Shown here piece by piece: positions 34,105 through 42,300 of a DNA stretch of 64,000 nucleotides. The translations under genes were made by a program, and so were the position numbers. The first letter of the stretch is position 1, and every line of letters begins with the position of its first letter. Below the pieces are notes generated by a model. That model was not told where the DNA came from, made no database searches, and was given only the letters and a program-made list of their open reading frames with translations. Source of the DNA: HGM04593 sp045634305 (lineage in GTDB: Bacteria; Bacteroidota; Bacteroidia; Bacteroidales; Bacteroidaceae). Location: the NCBI GenBank assembly GCA_045634305.1, contig JAZQZZ010000019.1, positions 121,448 through 185,447 of the forward strand. Reading direction: 5' to 3'.

Positions 34105-34458
34105 TTATTTAAACTCTATGATGTTCGCTGTAGCGGTGCAGGTAACCTCGATATAGAATGGGGTTATCATCTTTATTGAAGACTTAGTTGTAATGTTTGT
34201 CAAAGTCTGCGCACCTCTCAGATTTGCATTCTTTGACATCTCGTCAATAGCATTTCCACGCAAAGCCTTTCTTCCAATACCGCCTATTCCAAACACATAA
34301 GTGGCCTTTGCCACACCACGAGCCTGACCAATAACCTTAAAGTTATCCTGCGACAGAACAATCTTCGTTTCTGTCACATTGTTTGATACTGTTGACGACA
34401 CACCGCATCCTGTCAGACACAACATTGCAACCAGCAATGCAAGAACTGTTTTTTTCAT
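34105..34458 (-). CDS. Small lipoprotein, DUF6567-like
   Basis: A 117-residue lipoprotein. The start is put at ATG 34456-34458 (MKKTVLALLVAMLCLTGC), which gives an ideal type II signal with Cys 18; a longer frame to 34491 would bury it. The mature part begins GVSSTVSNNVTETKIVLSQD and contains NFKVIGQARGVAKATYVFGI then GGIGRKALRGNAIDEMSKNA, a pattern I associate with the DUF6567 family of Bacteroidota lipoproteins. Function is unknown. It has its own promoter and terminator, so it is monocistronic. Confidence 0.75.
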   Translation of the reverse strand: MKKTVLALLVAMLCLTGCGVSSTVSNNVTETKIVLSQDNFKVIGQARGVAKATYVFGIGGIGRKALRGNAIDEMSKNANLRGAQTLTNITTKSSIKMITPFYIEVTCTATANIIEFK

Positions 34459-34609
34459 AGCTTTTAAAAAGTGTATTTGGCTCAATGACACATTAGTTTA
34501 TTTACAGAAAACAGCATACAAGAAAATGTGAGCCAAAATCTGTCGGGCATATCAAGGTGCAGGAACAGAACATTTTTATTATACACCGGCAACCACACGG
34601 CTACAAGTG

Positions 34610-34641
34610 CAAATATAGCGCGAAACAAACAAACAAACAAA
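34610..34641 (-). promoter_or_regulatory. Promoter containing an (AAAC)n repeat
   Basis: On the minus strand TATATTTG lies at 34617-34610 and a TTTG box at 34641-34638, with a 20-base spacer, matching the consensus. The -33 box and part of the spacer are made of a tetranucleotide repeat (AAAC on the plus strand, about five units, 34623-34642). It drives the small lipoprotein gene at 34105. Confidence 0.6.
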
Positions 34642-34741
34642 CAAACAAGAACTTTATAAATCAAGAAAAATAAACCTGAAAATCAGGTTCACCCTGCCAA
34701 AAGTCCGGGCTCAGTTCGCCTGCAGAATCCGGAAAGAATAC

Positions 34742-34772
34742 AAAAAAAGGAAAGCCAGATTGCTTTCCTTTG
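34742..34772 (-). terminator. Terminator after initiator tRNA
   Basis: GGAAAGC and GCTTTCC arms (34749-34755 and 34762-34768), with a T-run on the minus strand just 3' of the tRNA. Confidence 0.85.
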
Positions 34773-34775
34773 AAG

Positions 34776-34847
34776 TAGCGGGAGAAGGAATCGAACCTCC
34801 GGCCTTTGGGTTATGAGCCCAACGAGCTACCACTGCTCCACCCCGCG
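34776..34847 (-). tRNA. Initiator tRNA-Met (CAT)
   Basis: The minus strand folds into a 72-base cloverleaf with anticodon CAT in the loop CTCATAA. The anticodon stem TTGGG/CCCAA has three consecutive G-C pairs next to the loop, and the first base pair is a mismatch (C1 against U72); both are hallmarks of initiator tRNA. The T-loop is TTCGATT and the D-arm GAGC/GCTC. The CCA end is not encoded. It is not disrupted or duplicated, so the island did not use it as its target. Confidence 0.93.
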
Positions 34848-34986
34848 ATGCATTTTTAATTCTTGCGCAAAGGTACAACAATTTTTCTTATCTACAAATT
34901 TTTCAGAAGGAAATTCGCTGTTCCGAGATAAAAAATACACAAAAAGAACAAAGTTCGGCTTTTTTACATATTTTTTGCGTCTGTTT

Positions 34987-35023
34987 ATTGCACAAAATTG
35001 CACAAATGCGTATTTTTGTGCAA
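34987..35023 (+). promoter_or_regulatory. Promoter and operator of the TetR-type gene
   Basis: TTG at 34988-34990 and TATTTTTG at 35011-35018 are 20 bases apart. The inverted repeat TTGCACAAA (34998-35006) and TTTGTGCAA (35015-35023) overlaps the -7 box, and a further direct copy TTGCACAAA lies at 34988-34996. The layout is that of an autoregulatory operator. Confidence 0.65.
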
Positions 35024-35038
35024 AATTTAAACATCGTC

Positions 35039-35632
35039 ATGTCAACTATTGAAACAAGAGAGCTATTAATTAAGGTTGCAAGAAAACTATTCTCCAAAGA
35101 AGGCATTGGAAATATCACCATGAACGATATTGCAAAAGCCGCGAACAAAAGCCGCAGAACAGTATATACCTATTTCCAAAGCAAGGAAGAACTGCTTGAG
35201 GCAAGCATTGAAATGGAGGTAAAGAAAATCTACGCAGTTGTAACCAAAGTTGCCATGTCCAACCTGCCGGCCGACAAGAAAATCATCAAGATTGTCTTTG
35301 CTCGTCTGCAGATGACGCGTAGTATCGTAAGACGTAACGGATGCATGCACAACGACTATATACTCATAGTTGAGCACATACGCAAAAGCTTCGACAACAA
35401 GGAAATTGCTCTGTTCAGGCATATCATCACCGAGGGTAATCAAAAGGGGATATTCAACAGCGAAAGCCCCGACCTTGCAGCGCGTTTTCTCCATTTCTGC
35501 CTCAAAGGCATAGAACTGCCATTCATCAACGGCATGATAAACCGCAATAACGACGACAAACTGGTGCACCAGTTCACGGAGAGAGTCATACTCAATGCAC
35601 TTGGACACAAAAGTACAACAGACATACAATAA
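35039..35632 (+). CDS. TetR/AcrR-family transcriptional regulator
   Basis: A 197-residue repressor. The start is set at ATG 35039 (MSTIETRELLIKVARKLFSK) because the promoter lies just upstream; earlier in-frame codons would fall inside it. The N-terminal helix-turn-helix has the TetR pattern: NITMNDIAKAANKSRRTVYT then YFQSKEELLEASIE (about residues 24-58). The C-terminal ligand domain (60-190) is helical and unassigned. It is followed after six bases by the RluA-type pseudouridine synthase gene, probably on the same transcript. It very likely represses its own promoter through the TTGCACAAA repeats; the inducer is unknown. Confidence 0.88.
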   Translation: MSTIETRELLIKVARKLFSKEGIGNITMNDIAKAANKSRRTVYTYFQSKEELLEASIEMEVKKIYAVVTKVAMSNLPADKKIIKIVFARLQMTRSIVRRNGCMHNDYILIVEHIRKSFDNKEIALFRHIITEGNQKGIFNSESPDLAARFLHFCLKGIELPFINGMINRNNDDKLVHQFTERVILNALGHKSTTDIQ

Positions 35633-35638
35633 AAAACA

Positions 35639-36313
35639 ATGAAAGTACTTTACGAGGACAATCACATTATCATCATAAACAAAGCAGCCGGCGAGATTGT
35701 ACAGGGTGACAAGACTGGCGACAAATCGCTATGCGACACAATGAAGGCATATATAAAAGAGAAATATGCCAAGCCGGGCAATGTATTCATTGGTCTGCCT
35801 CACAGGCTCGACCGCCCCGTGAGCGGCATTGTGGTGTTCGCCAAAACAAGCAAGGCTCTTGAAAGGCTAAACAGGATGTTCAGTAAGGGTAATGTAAAAA
35901 AAATCTACTGGGCACTGACAAAGGGCATCCCTCAGCCCGCCGAATCAAAACTCGAGAGTTGGATTCTGCGCAATGAAAAGATGAACAAAAGTTTCTCCTA
36001 CCCTAAAGAGGTAAAAGGCTCAAAGCATGCCGTGTTGCATTACAGGCTTGCTGCAGCATCGCAGAACTACAATCTCATTGAAGTTGAACTGAAGACTGGA
36101 CGCCATCACCAGATACGATGCCAATTGTCATCGATAGGCTGCCCCATTAAGGGAGATTTGAAATATGGTGCACAACGCTCCAATCCAGATGGCAGTATCT
36201 CGCTGCACGCACGCTACATCGAGTTCATACATCCTGTATCAAAGGAACTGATAGCCGTAACAGCACCACTCCCCGGCGACAGACTGTGGCAGAGCTTTGA
36301 AAATGACAAATAA
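35639..36313 (+). CDS. RluA-family pseudouridine synthase
   Basis: A 224-residue RNA pseudouridine synthase that isomerises uridine in rRNA or tRNA. The catalytic block is PHRLDRPVSGIVVFAKTS (Asp at about residue 59). Other family blocks are VLYEDNHIIIINKAAGEIVQ at the N-terminus, KIYWALTKG near 87 and VELKTGRHHQIRCQLSSIGC near 150. It lacks an S4 domain, so it is a short RluA/C type; the exact target base cannot be assigned. It follows the TetR gene by six bases. Confidence 0.92.
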   Translation: MKVLYEDNHIIIINKAAGEIVQGDKTGDKSLCDTMKAYIKEKYAKPGNVFIGLPHRLDRPVSGIVVFAKTSKALERLNRMFSKGNVKKIYWALTKGIPQPAESKLESWILRNEKMNKSFSYPKEVKGSKHAVLHYRLAAASQNYNLIEVELKTGRHHQIRCQLSSIGCPIKGDLKYGAQRSNPDGSISLHARYIEFIHPVSKELIAVTAPLPGDRLWQSFENDK

Positions 36314-36354
36314 TCCCAAACTGCAGTATACACTTCTAAAGTATCATCTATTTT

Positions 36355-36876
36355 ATGAAACGCCACTTTCTTTTATTATTCCTCTTGTTTATTGGCATAA
36401 ACACCATGGCACAGGATTTTTCGACAGACGTCATTGGTAAAAAGCCGATAGACATCTATGGAAGTAAGGTTTATGTGGATGATTACGAACTCGACAAATT
36501 CAGTGCAGCAGCCTGTTTCTCATCACTTGGCGGCGTGGACAGGAGCGAGGATTACCTCAAATACAGGAAGGGTTACAAAACAGGACTTGGACTCACCATT
36601 GGAGGTGCTTCATTGGCTGTAGTGGGCTTCGGTGCTTCCCTTGCAGGAAGCATCACCTCTATTGAAAACAGTATCGAAGGAAGGGACTATGCCCTGCAGG
36701 AAGCTGTATTGACTGTAGGAATTTTTTCTGTCATTAGCGGCTCACTTTGTCTCCTTGCCGGTATCCCAACGGTATGTGTATACAAGACTAGACTGAACCG
36801 TCTGGAAGATGATTATAACACATCGCTGCGGATTGGAGCCTCACCCGGTGGGTTATCAATGGCAATAAGTTTCTAA
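36355..36876 (+). CDS. Hypothetical exported protein with two hydrophobic segments
   Basis: A 173-residue protein with a signal peptide (HFLLLFLLFIGINTMAQ). After a short polar domain (SKVYVDDYELDKFSAAACFS) it has two glycine-rich hydrophobic stretches (LGLTIGGASLAVVGFGASLA near 80-99 and VLTVGIFSVISGSLCLLAGI near 121-140) that could be transmembrane hairpin helices, and it ends in SMAISF, which resembles the final strand of an outer-membrane protein. No family is recognised. It ends in a strong terminator and is probably the last gene after the pseudouridine synthase gene. Confidence 0.65.
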   Translation: MKRHFLLLFLLFIGINTMAQDFSTDVIGKKPIDIYGSKVYVDDYELDKFSAAACFSSLGGVDRSEDYLKYRKGYKTGLGLTIGGASLAVVGFGASLAGSITSIENSIEGRDYALQEAVLTVGIFSVISGSLCLLAGIPTVCVYKTRLNRLEDDYNTSLRIGASPGGLSMAISF

Positions 36877-36919
36877 AAAAGACATCCGCTCATCAAGAAT
36901 GATGAGCGGATGTCTTTTT
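36876..36919. terminator. Bidirectional terminator
   Basis: 19-base perfect arms (AAAAAGACATCCGCTCATC and its complement) around a six-base loop, with T-runs on both strands. Confidence 0.95.
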
Positions 36920-36966
36920 ATATCAAGTATCCATTTATGCTTTGAGAACATCGGTTTATAAACCTC

Positions 36967-37018
36967 GGCTTTCAGTTTTCAGCTTTCACTTTTCAGCTTT
37001 CAGCTTTCACTTTTCAGA
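36967..37018 (-). repeat. GAAAGYTGAAARGTG-type purine repeat at a gene's 3' end
   Basis: On the minus strand the stretch is built of GAAAAGTGAAAGCTGAAA units repeated with small changes. It begins inside the last codons of the M16 protease gene and runs into the intergenic region. Related tracts occur just after the sulfatase-maturase gene (48550-48584) and near the 3' end of the sialidase gene (57711-57741). Confidence 0.6.
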
Positions 37019-38235
37019 TAGTATAGCACCGAGCTGTTTCCACGACGGAAGAGTTCCTTCGCTGCATCCTTCACCTGTTCTGCAGTAACAGCACGGTAAC
37101 GTTCAGGCTCACAGAAATGAGAATCGATATCGCCGCGCAATTCGGCAAGTGCTATATTATTGCTCAAGTTCTCGCCACCGATGTTCCTGAACGTGAATTC
37201 CGATTCAAAGCGATTACGAACCTTCTCGAGTTCGTCTACGGGTACAAGTTCCTGTTTCAATGCATCGAGTTCGCGCCACAAGGCCGCTTCGGCATCTTCA
37301 ATGCGCACACCCTGCGCCACGCGCGAATATATCCAGAACATTCCGGCATCCTCACTACCCGAAATGAATGCATCAATCTTGGAAAAAAGTTTCTGTTCCC
37401 GAACAAGGCGCAGCAGCAGACGCCCCGAATACCCATTGGAGAGCACATCGGAGATTACATCACAAGGATAGTAATCGGCAGCAAGCCTGCCACCCATGTG
37501 GAAACCCATGTACAGTGCATTCTCGGGTACATTACGGTAGACAACCTTGCGGCGCTGCCTCACCTGGCGAGGCTCAATGGGAAGCTGCGGCTTTACAAAT
37601 CCCTTGGCGGGGATGTTACCGAACCACTTGTTGCTCCACTCCATCACCTGTTCAAACGATATGTTGCCCACAACTGCCAGCACGGCATTGTCGGGAGCGT
37701 AGTACGTCTTGTAGAATTTGCGTATAACAGACACCGGCACATCGGCAATGTGCGAGAGTTTGCGGCCGATGGTAGACCAACGGTAAGGGTGCTTCTTGAA
37801 CGCCATTGCGCGCAGAATCATACTCACATCGCCATAAGGTTTATTGAGTGTTGTCTGCTTGAACTCTTCCATAACCACCTGACGCTGCACATCGACCTTA
37901 CCTTTCTCAAAGGTGATGTTGCACATGCGGTCACTTTCCATCCAGAATGCAAGCTCAGCGTTCTGTTTGGGAAGAGAGATGTAGTAGTTCGTCACGTCGT
38001 TGTTGGTGTAGGCATTGTTCTCGCCACCGGCACTCTCAAGCGGTTCGTCGAATGACGGCACAGCCTTTGTGCCTTCGAACATAAGATGTTCCAGCAGATG
38101 GGCAAGACCGGTATACTCATAATTCTCGTTACGTGCACCCACACCATAAAGCAGGTTCACATATACCATCTGTGAATCGTCGGCAGGCATATGCAGCACG
38201 CGAAGTCCATTGTGGAGTGTCGCTTTATTGAGCAT
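37000..38235 (-). CDS. M16-family zinc protease
   Basis: A 411-residue peptidase of the M16 (insulinase/pitrilysin) family. The inverted zinc motif is HLLEH (residues 46-50) in GLAHLLEHLMFEGTKAVPSF, with the third ligand Glu expected near residue 120. The second M16 domain has the LRLVREQKLFSKIDAFI block near 280-300. There is no signal peptide. The start at 38235 overlaps the cyclophilin gene end by 11 bases, so the two are translationally coupled. The final residues KSES are encoded by the purine repeat described separately. Substrate is unknown; members of this size are common in Bacteroidales. Confidence 0.9.
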   Translation of the reverse strand: MLNKATLHNGLRVLHMPADDSQMVYVNLLYGVGARNENYEYTGLAHLLEHLMFEGTKAVPSFDEPLESAGGENNAYTNNDVTNYYISLPKQNAELAFWMESDRMCNITFEKGKVDVQRQVVMEEFKQTTLNKPYGDVSMILRAMAFKKHPYRWSTIGRKLSHIADVPVSVIRKFYKTYYAPDNAVLAVVGNISFEQVMEWSNKWFGNIPAKGFVKPQLPIEPRQVRQRRKVVYRNVPENALYMGFHMGGRLAADYYPCDVISDVLSNGYSGRLLLRLVREQKLFSKIDAFISGSEDAGMFWIYSRVAQGVRIEDAEAALWRELDALKQELVPVDELEKVRNRFESEFTFRNIGGENLSNNIALAELRGDIDSHFCEPERYRAVTAEQVKDAAKELFRRGNSSVLYYLKSES

Positions 38236-39109
38236 CGTCTATTACAGTAATTTTCTTAATGGTTATATTTTCTCGGGGGCGACCTTCGTACACGCTCACC
38301 CATGATATGGCATCAACAACATCCATTCCCTCCACTACCTCGCCAAAGACAGTGTAATGCGGATCGAGTGCCGGCATACCGCCATCCCTAAGGAAAACGT
38401 CGCGCTGAGCCTTGCTATAATGGAAGTCCTTTCCCTTCATCTCCTTACGTGCCTGGGCAAGCAGTTCGTTGACCTTTGCATTGAACTCCTCTTTCTTTCT
38501 GTTGTCAGTTTCGCCAAGCGCACGCAGTTTGGTGAGTTCCTTGGAGTGAGGCTTCTGTATCTCGCGGAACCTGATGTTCACAAGCTCCTTGGTATATGTC
38601 TTTTCGGCCGCATTTATTTCGCTCTCCTTTACTTTCTTGTTCGACACGATATAGAAGTGCGAACCGGATGAATATTCACCCCTGTTGTAGCTTGCTGCAG
38701 CCAGAGCACCACGTTTGTGAGTGCGTTTGGCCGGATCAATCTCAGACGGTATGGTATAATCAACGTCGTTCACTCCAACATCCCTCTTGCCGGGGTTCTT
38801 TATTGAGGTGTAGTCACCGGTCTGTATCATGGCACCGGGAACGACACGATAGAATATCTGACCATCGTAATAGCCGTTCATCACAAGGTTAATGAAGTTC
38901 TTGCGGTGCAAAGGTGTCTCGCGGTATAGTTTTATCTTTACATCGCCACGTGAAGTTGACATGAGTACATATTGGTCACAGTCGGGGACTTCGGTAACAA
39001 GTTCCTTAATCTCAAAGCCAGACTTGGACTTTGTACTCTGCCCGGCAGGTTCTGTATTGCAGGAAAGCAGCAATGCAACCATTGACAATGCAAATATTAT
39101 CCTTTTCAT
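38225..39109 (-). CDS. Cyclophilin-type peptidyl-prolyl isomerase, lipoprotein
   Basis: A 294-residue lipoprotein (signal RIIFALSMVALLLSC, Cys 17) with a cyclophilin domain that isomerises prolyl bonds outside the cytoplasm. Family blocks are TPLHRKNFINLVMNGYYDGQ then IFYRVVPGAMIQTGDY near 65-100, GALAAASYNRGEYSSGSHFY near 133-152, and PHYTVFGEVVEGMDVVD near 250. A charged helical insertion of about 80 residues (155-235, KVKESEINAAEKTYTKELVN and on) splits the fold, a form common in Bacteroidota. It is the first gene of a two-gene unit with the M16 protease. Confidence 0.92.
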   Translation of the reverse strand: MKRIIFALSMVALLLSCNTEPAGQSTKSKSGFEIKELVTEVPDCDQYVLMSTSRGDVKIKLYRETPLHRKNFINLVMNGYYDGQIFYRVVPGAMIQTGDYTSIKNPGKRDVGVNDVDYTIPSEIDPAKRTHKRGALAAASYNRGEYSSGSHFYIVSNKKVKESEINAAEKTYTKELVNIRFREIQKPHSKELTKLRALGETDNRKKEEFNAKVNELLAQARKEMKGKDFHYSKAQRDVFLRDGGMPALDPHYTVFGEVVEGMDVVDAISWVSVYEGRPRENITIKKITVIDDAQ

Positions 39110-39138
39110 AGTTTTTTATGTTTTTATGTTCAATAGCA

Positions 39139-39168
39139 CAAAGATAACGCAAATGAGCGAAACACAAA
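39139..39168 (-). promoter_or_regulatory. Promoter of the cyclophilin-M16 operon
   Basis: TATCTTTG (minus strand, 39146-39139) and TTTG (39168-39165) with an 18-base spacer, about 30 bases before the start codon. Confidence 0.6.
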
Positions 39169-39356
39169 ACGTGCTTTTAAGTTTTACTACTGTTTTCCGA
39201 TAAAAAGAAGAGTGCTTTGAACAAATGTAGGCACAAGAAAATTGTTAAATGCTGTAGCCGACACCCGATAGTTGCAGAAAAAAGCATAAACTAATGCTGC
39301 AAAAGATAAGAAATGCGGTTGTTTTTGGTTAATTTTGCACCATAATATAAAAGTGA

Positions 39357-42300
39357 ATGAAAAAGAGAAGTTGGGCACGCATTCTATTGTGGACAATGTT
39401 GGCAATTATCGGCACACCGATAGTTGTCATATTCCTCATCATAGCCCTGCTTTACATTCCTTCCGTGCAACGCGCCGTTGTCGACAAGACATGCAAGGAG
39501 ATAAGCCTGAAGAGCGGTTACGACGTTGAGATAGGCTCCATAAACCTCATCCTGCCGCTCAAACTTAAAGTTCGTGATTACAGCATGTCAAAGAACGACA
39601 GTGTATATCTGCAAGGAAAACATTTCGATGCAAACATTTCACTGATGCCGTTGCTGAGCGGACGCGTGGAGGTGAACTACATTTCGCTCGAAGGAGTGGA
39701 GATGGATACACGCGACATGCTGCCCGAACTGAGCATTGACGGAAAGGTGGGCTATGCAAGAATCGTTGCACGCGATGCCGACCTGACAAGATCGGTTGCC
39801 GACATCAGACAGTTGTACATTGCCGATACAGAAATCGATATTGCGCTTTGTGACACAATTGCCGACGAAGAGGAGAGCGAATCTCTGCAGTGGATAATAA
39901 ACCTGCACAAGGGTTACATAAAGAACTGCCGCATTGGTTTCTCCATGCCCCTGGACACACTCCGGGCCACGGCATATATTGAAAAGTTGAAACTACGCAA
40001 TGGAAGTATGGATTTGGGTGCGACAGCCTTTGCCATTGATGGACTAGCCCTGAACAATTCACAGATAACATATGACAAGGGAGTGGCAACCGCCGAGGAG
40101 TCGCCGCTCGATCACATTGCACTCCGCAACATCAACATAAATGCACGGCAGATGCGCTACACAGCGTTCAACGACATAAGTGCAAACATAGCAAACCTCA
40201 CTTTTGAACAGCCGGAAGGATTGGCAATAACCGACGCCGCAGTACACTTCACAAGCGACAACAAGGCGATGCAATTGCACAAGCTTGAGATAGACAGCCG
40301 CAACGGCTCACATATTTATGGTCAAACAACAATACCGCTGAAATCACTCATAAAGCCCGAGGGAGAACGGTTCACTGCAACACTGCTTGCAGACATAAGG
40401 AAAGCCGACCTTGCGCGTCTTGTCACGCCAAAGATGTATGAGAGTCTGGATATCTTCGAAGAGCAGTTGCTTGAAGCAAACGCCACACTCAGCGGAGACA
40501 TCGGTAAAATAAATATTGACACCATTGCCATCACATCTCCGGGATTGGGAACGGTCAATGCAAGCGGCAATATCAAAAATATACTCCGCCCCGATAAGAC
40601 GGATGGCGGAATAGCCTTCAACGGCAAGCTCGACGACGTTGGCAAATTCATCGAGTGCAACGACAGCGTAGATCGCAGCATTATAGCCCATGGAAACATT
40701 TTATACAGCGGCGGAGTCATCACAACCGCGATTGCACTAGACAACCCAAATGGAGAAATTGCGGCAAACGGCAGTTACAGCATTGCCGACAGCATATACA
40801 ACGCGACAGTTACTGTAGAACGGTTTGCCCTTGCCGAAATATTGCCTCAGATTCCGCTGCATAGTCTGAAGATGCAACTCAATGCAACAGGTAACAGCAT
40901 CGACCTATTCAATACGAGCACATGTTACAATGCAGATATCACAATAGATACCATACAATATGCAGACTGCAAGCTACACACGATAAATGCCAAGGTATCG
41001 CAAGCCGATTGCATCTCACAGATAAACATCGACGGACACGACAAGAAACTGCTCTTTGGCATTGATGCCACCACCATGTTTGCCGACACAGGCATCGAGA
41101 ACCGTACAAGCATTGAGCTCGCAAATGCCGATTTCAAGGAAATCGGTCTGGTAGACTCTACACTACAAATATCTACAAAAATTGACATTTCAGCAACAAC
41201 AGACTTAAAGGAGACGCACAGTCTCAAGGTTGCCGGTACGCGAACAGGCATCACAACAGGTAAACACCGTTTCACACCGGCCGACCTGTCGATTGACTTT
41301 GCCACCAGCCCGGCATTGACAAGCATGAAAGTCGATAACGGCGACCTTAACATCGACGGTGAGATGGACTGCGGATACAAAGCACTTTTTGCTGCAATGC
41401 AGGAGATTGCCACAATGAACAGCAACATGATAAGTGGCAAGAGCGACCTGTACCACCTGCACGACTACGAAGAGGTATTACCACGCATATCACTGGACTT
41501 CACATGCGGCGAGAAGAACATGCTGCACAATTTCCTTGTATTCAACGGCATTGAAGCAAAAGGTATTGAATTCGGTGCTGACATCTCAAAAAGCAAAGGA
41601 CTCAACATAAAAGGTGATATCATAAAGTTCCGTACAGCCGGCATTGCGCTCGACAGCATAAAGTTTGCCACACGTCAGAACCACGACAGGCTCAGCTATA
41701 TTATCGGTGCGACAGAGCTGTCCATAGCATCGGACGATGACGAAAACAGCCAAAGTGCCCTTTTATATGGCAGCATCAAGTGCGATACAATAACAAGCAA
41801 CTTCGTACTGCGTGACAATATAAAGAAAACCGACAGCAAGGTAGGACTCACAGCACATATAAAGCCCGGCAACATGCACATGCATTTCAACCCGGAGGCA
41901 ATGCTGTTCGGTGCACCGTACGCATTCAACAGAGACAACTACATAAACATTGGCAAAGCAATGTCAGTCAATGCAGACGTGACATTCATGGGTGGCAACG
42001 ACAATGGTTTCCATCTATATACTACCCCCGACGAGAAGGCAGCATACAATATCAACCTAGACATCTTCAATATAAATCTTGGCGAGATTGCCGAGGCTAT
42101 ACCTGGTGTGCCCGACGTGACAGGCAAATTCTTTGCACAATTGAACTACAGACAGAGCAACGACAACAATGTCTTCACATGCAACGCAAATGTAGACAGC
42201 CTCACATACAACAGCAACATCATAGGTAACGAAAGGATTGAACTGGCATACTCACCCAGGGCGAGCGGAGCGCACGCCTTGCGTTGCAATGTCAGCCATA

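Noticed and set aside
34776..34847. Initiator tRNA as the island's attachment target
   Set aside because: It is intact, over 2 kb from the integrase, and no partial tRNA copy exists at the other end; the TCAAGTACGCAT repeats fit better.
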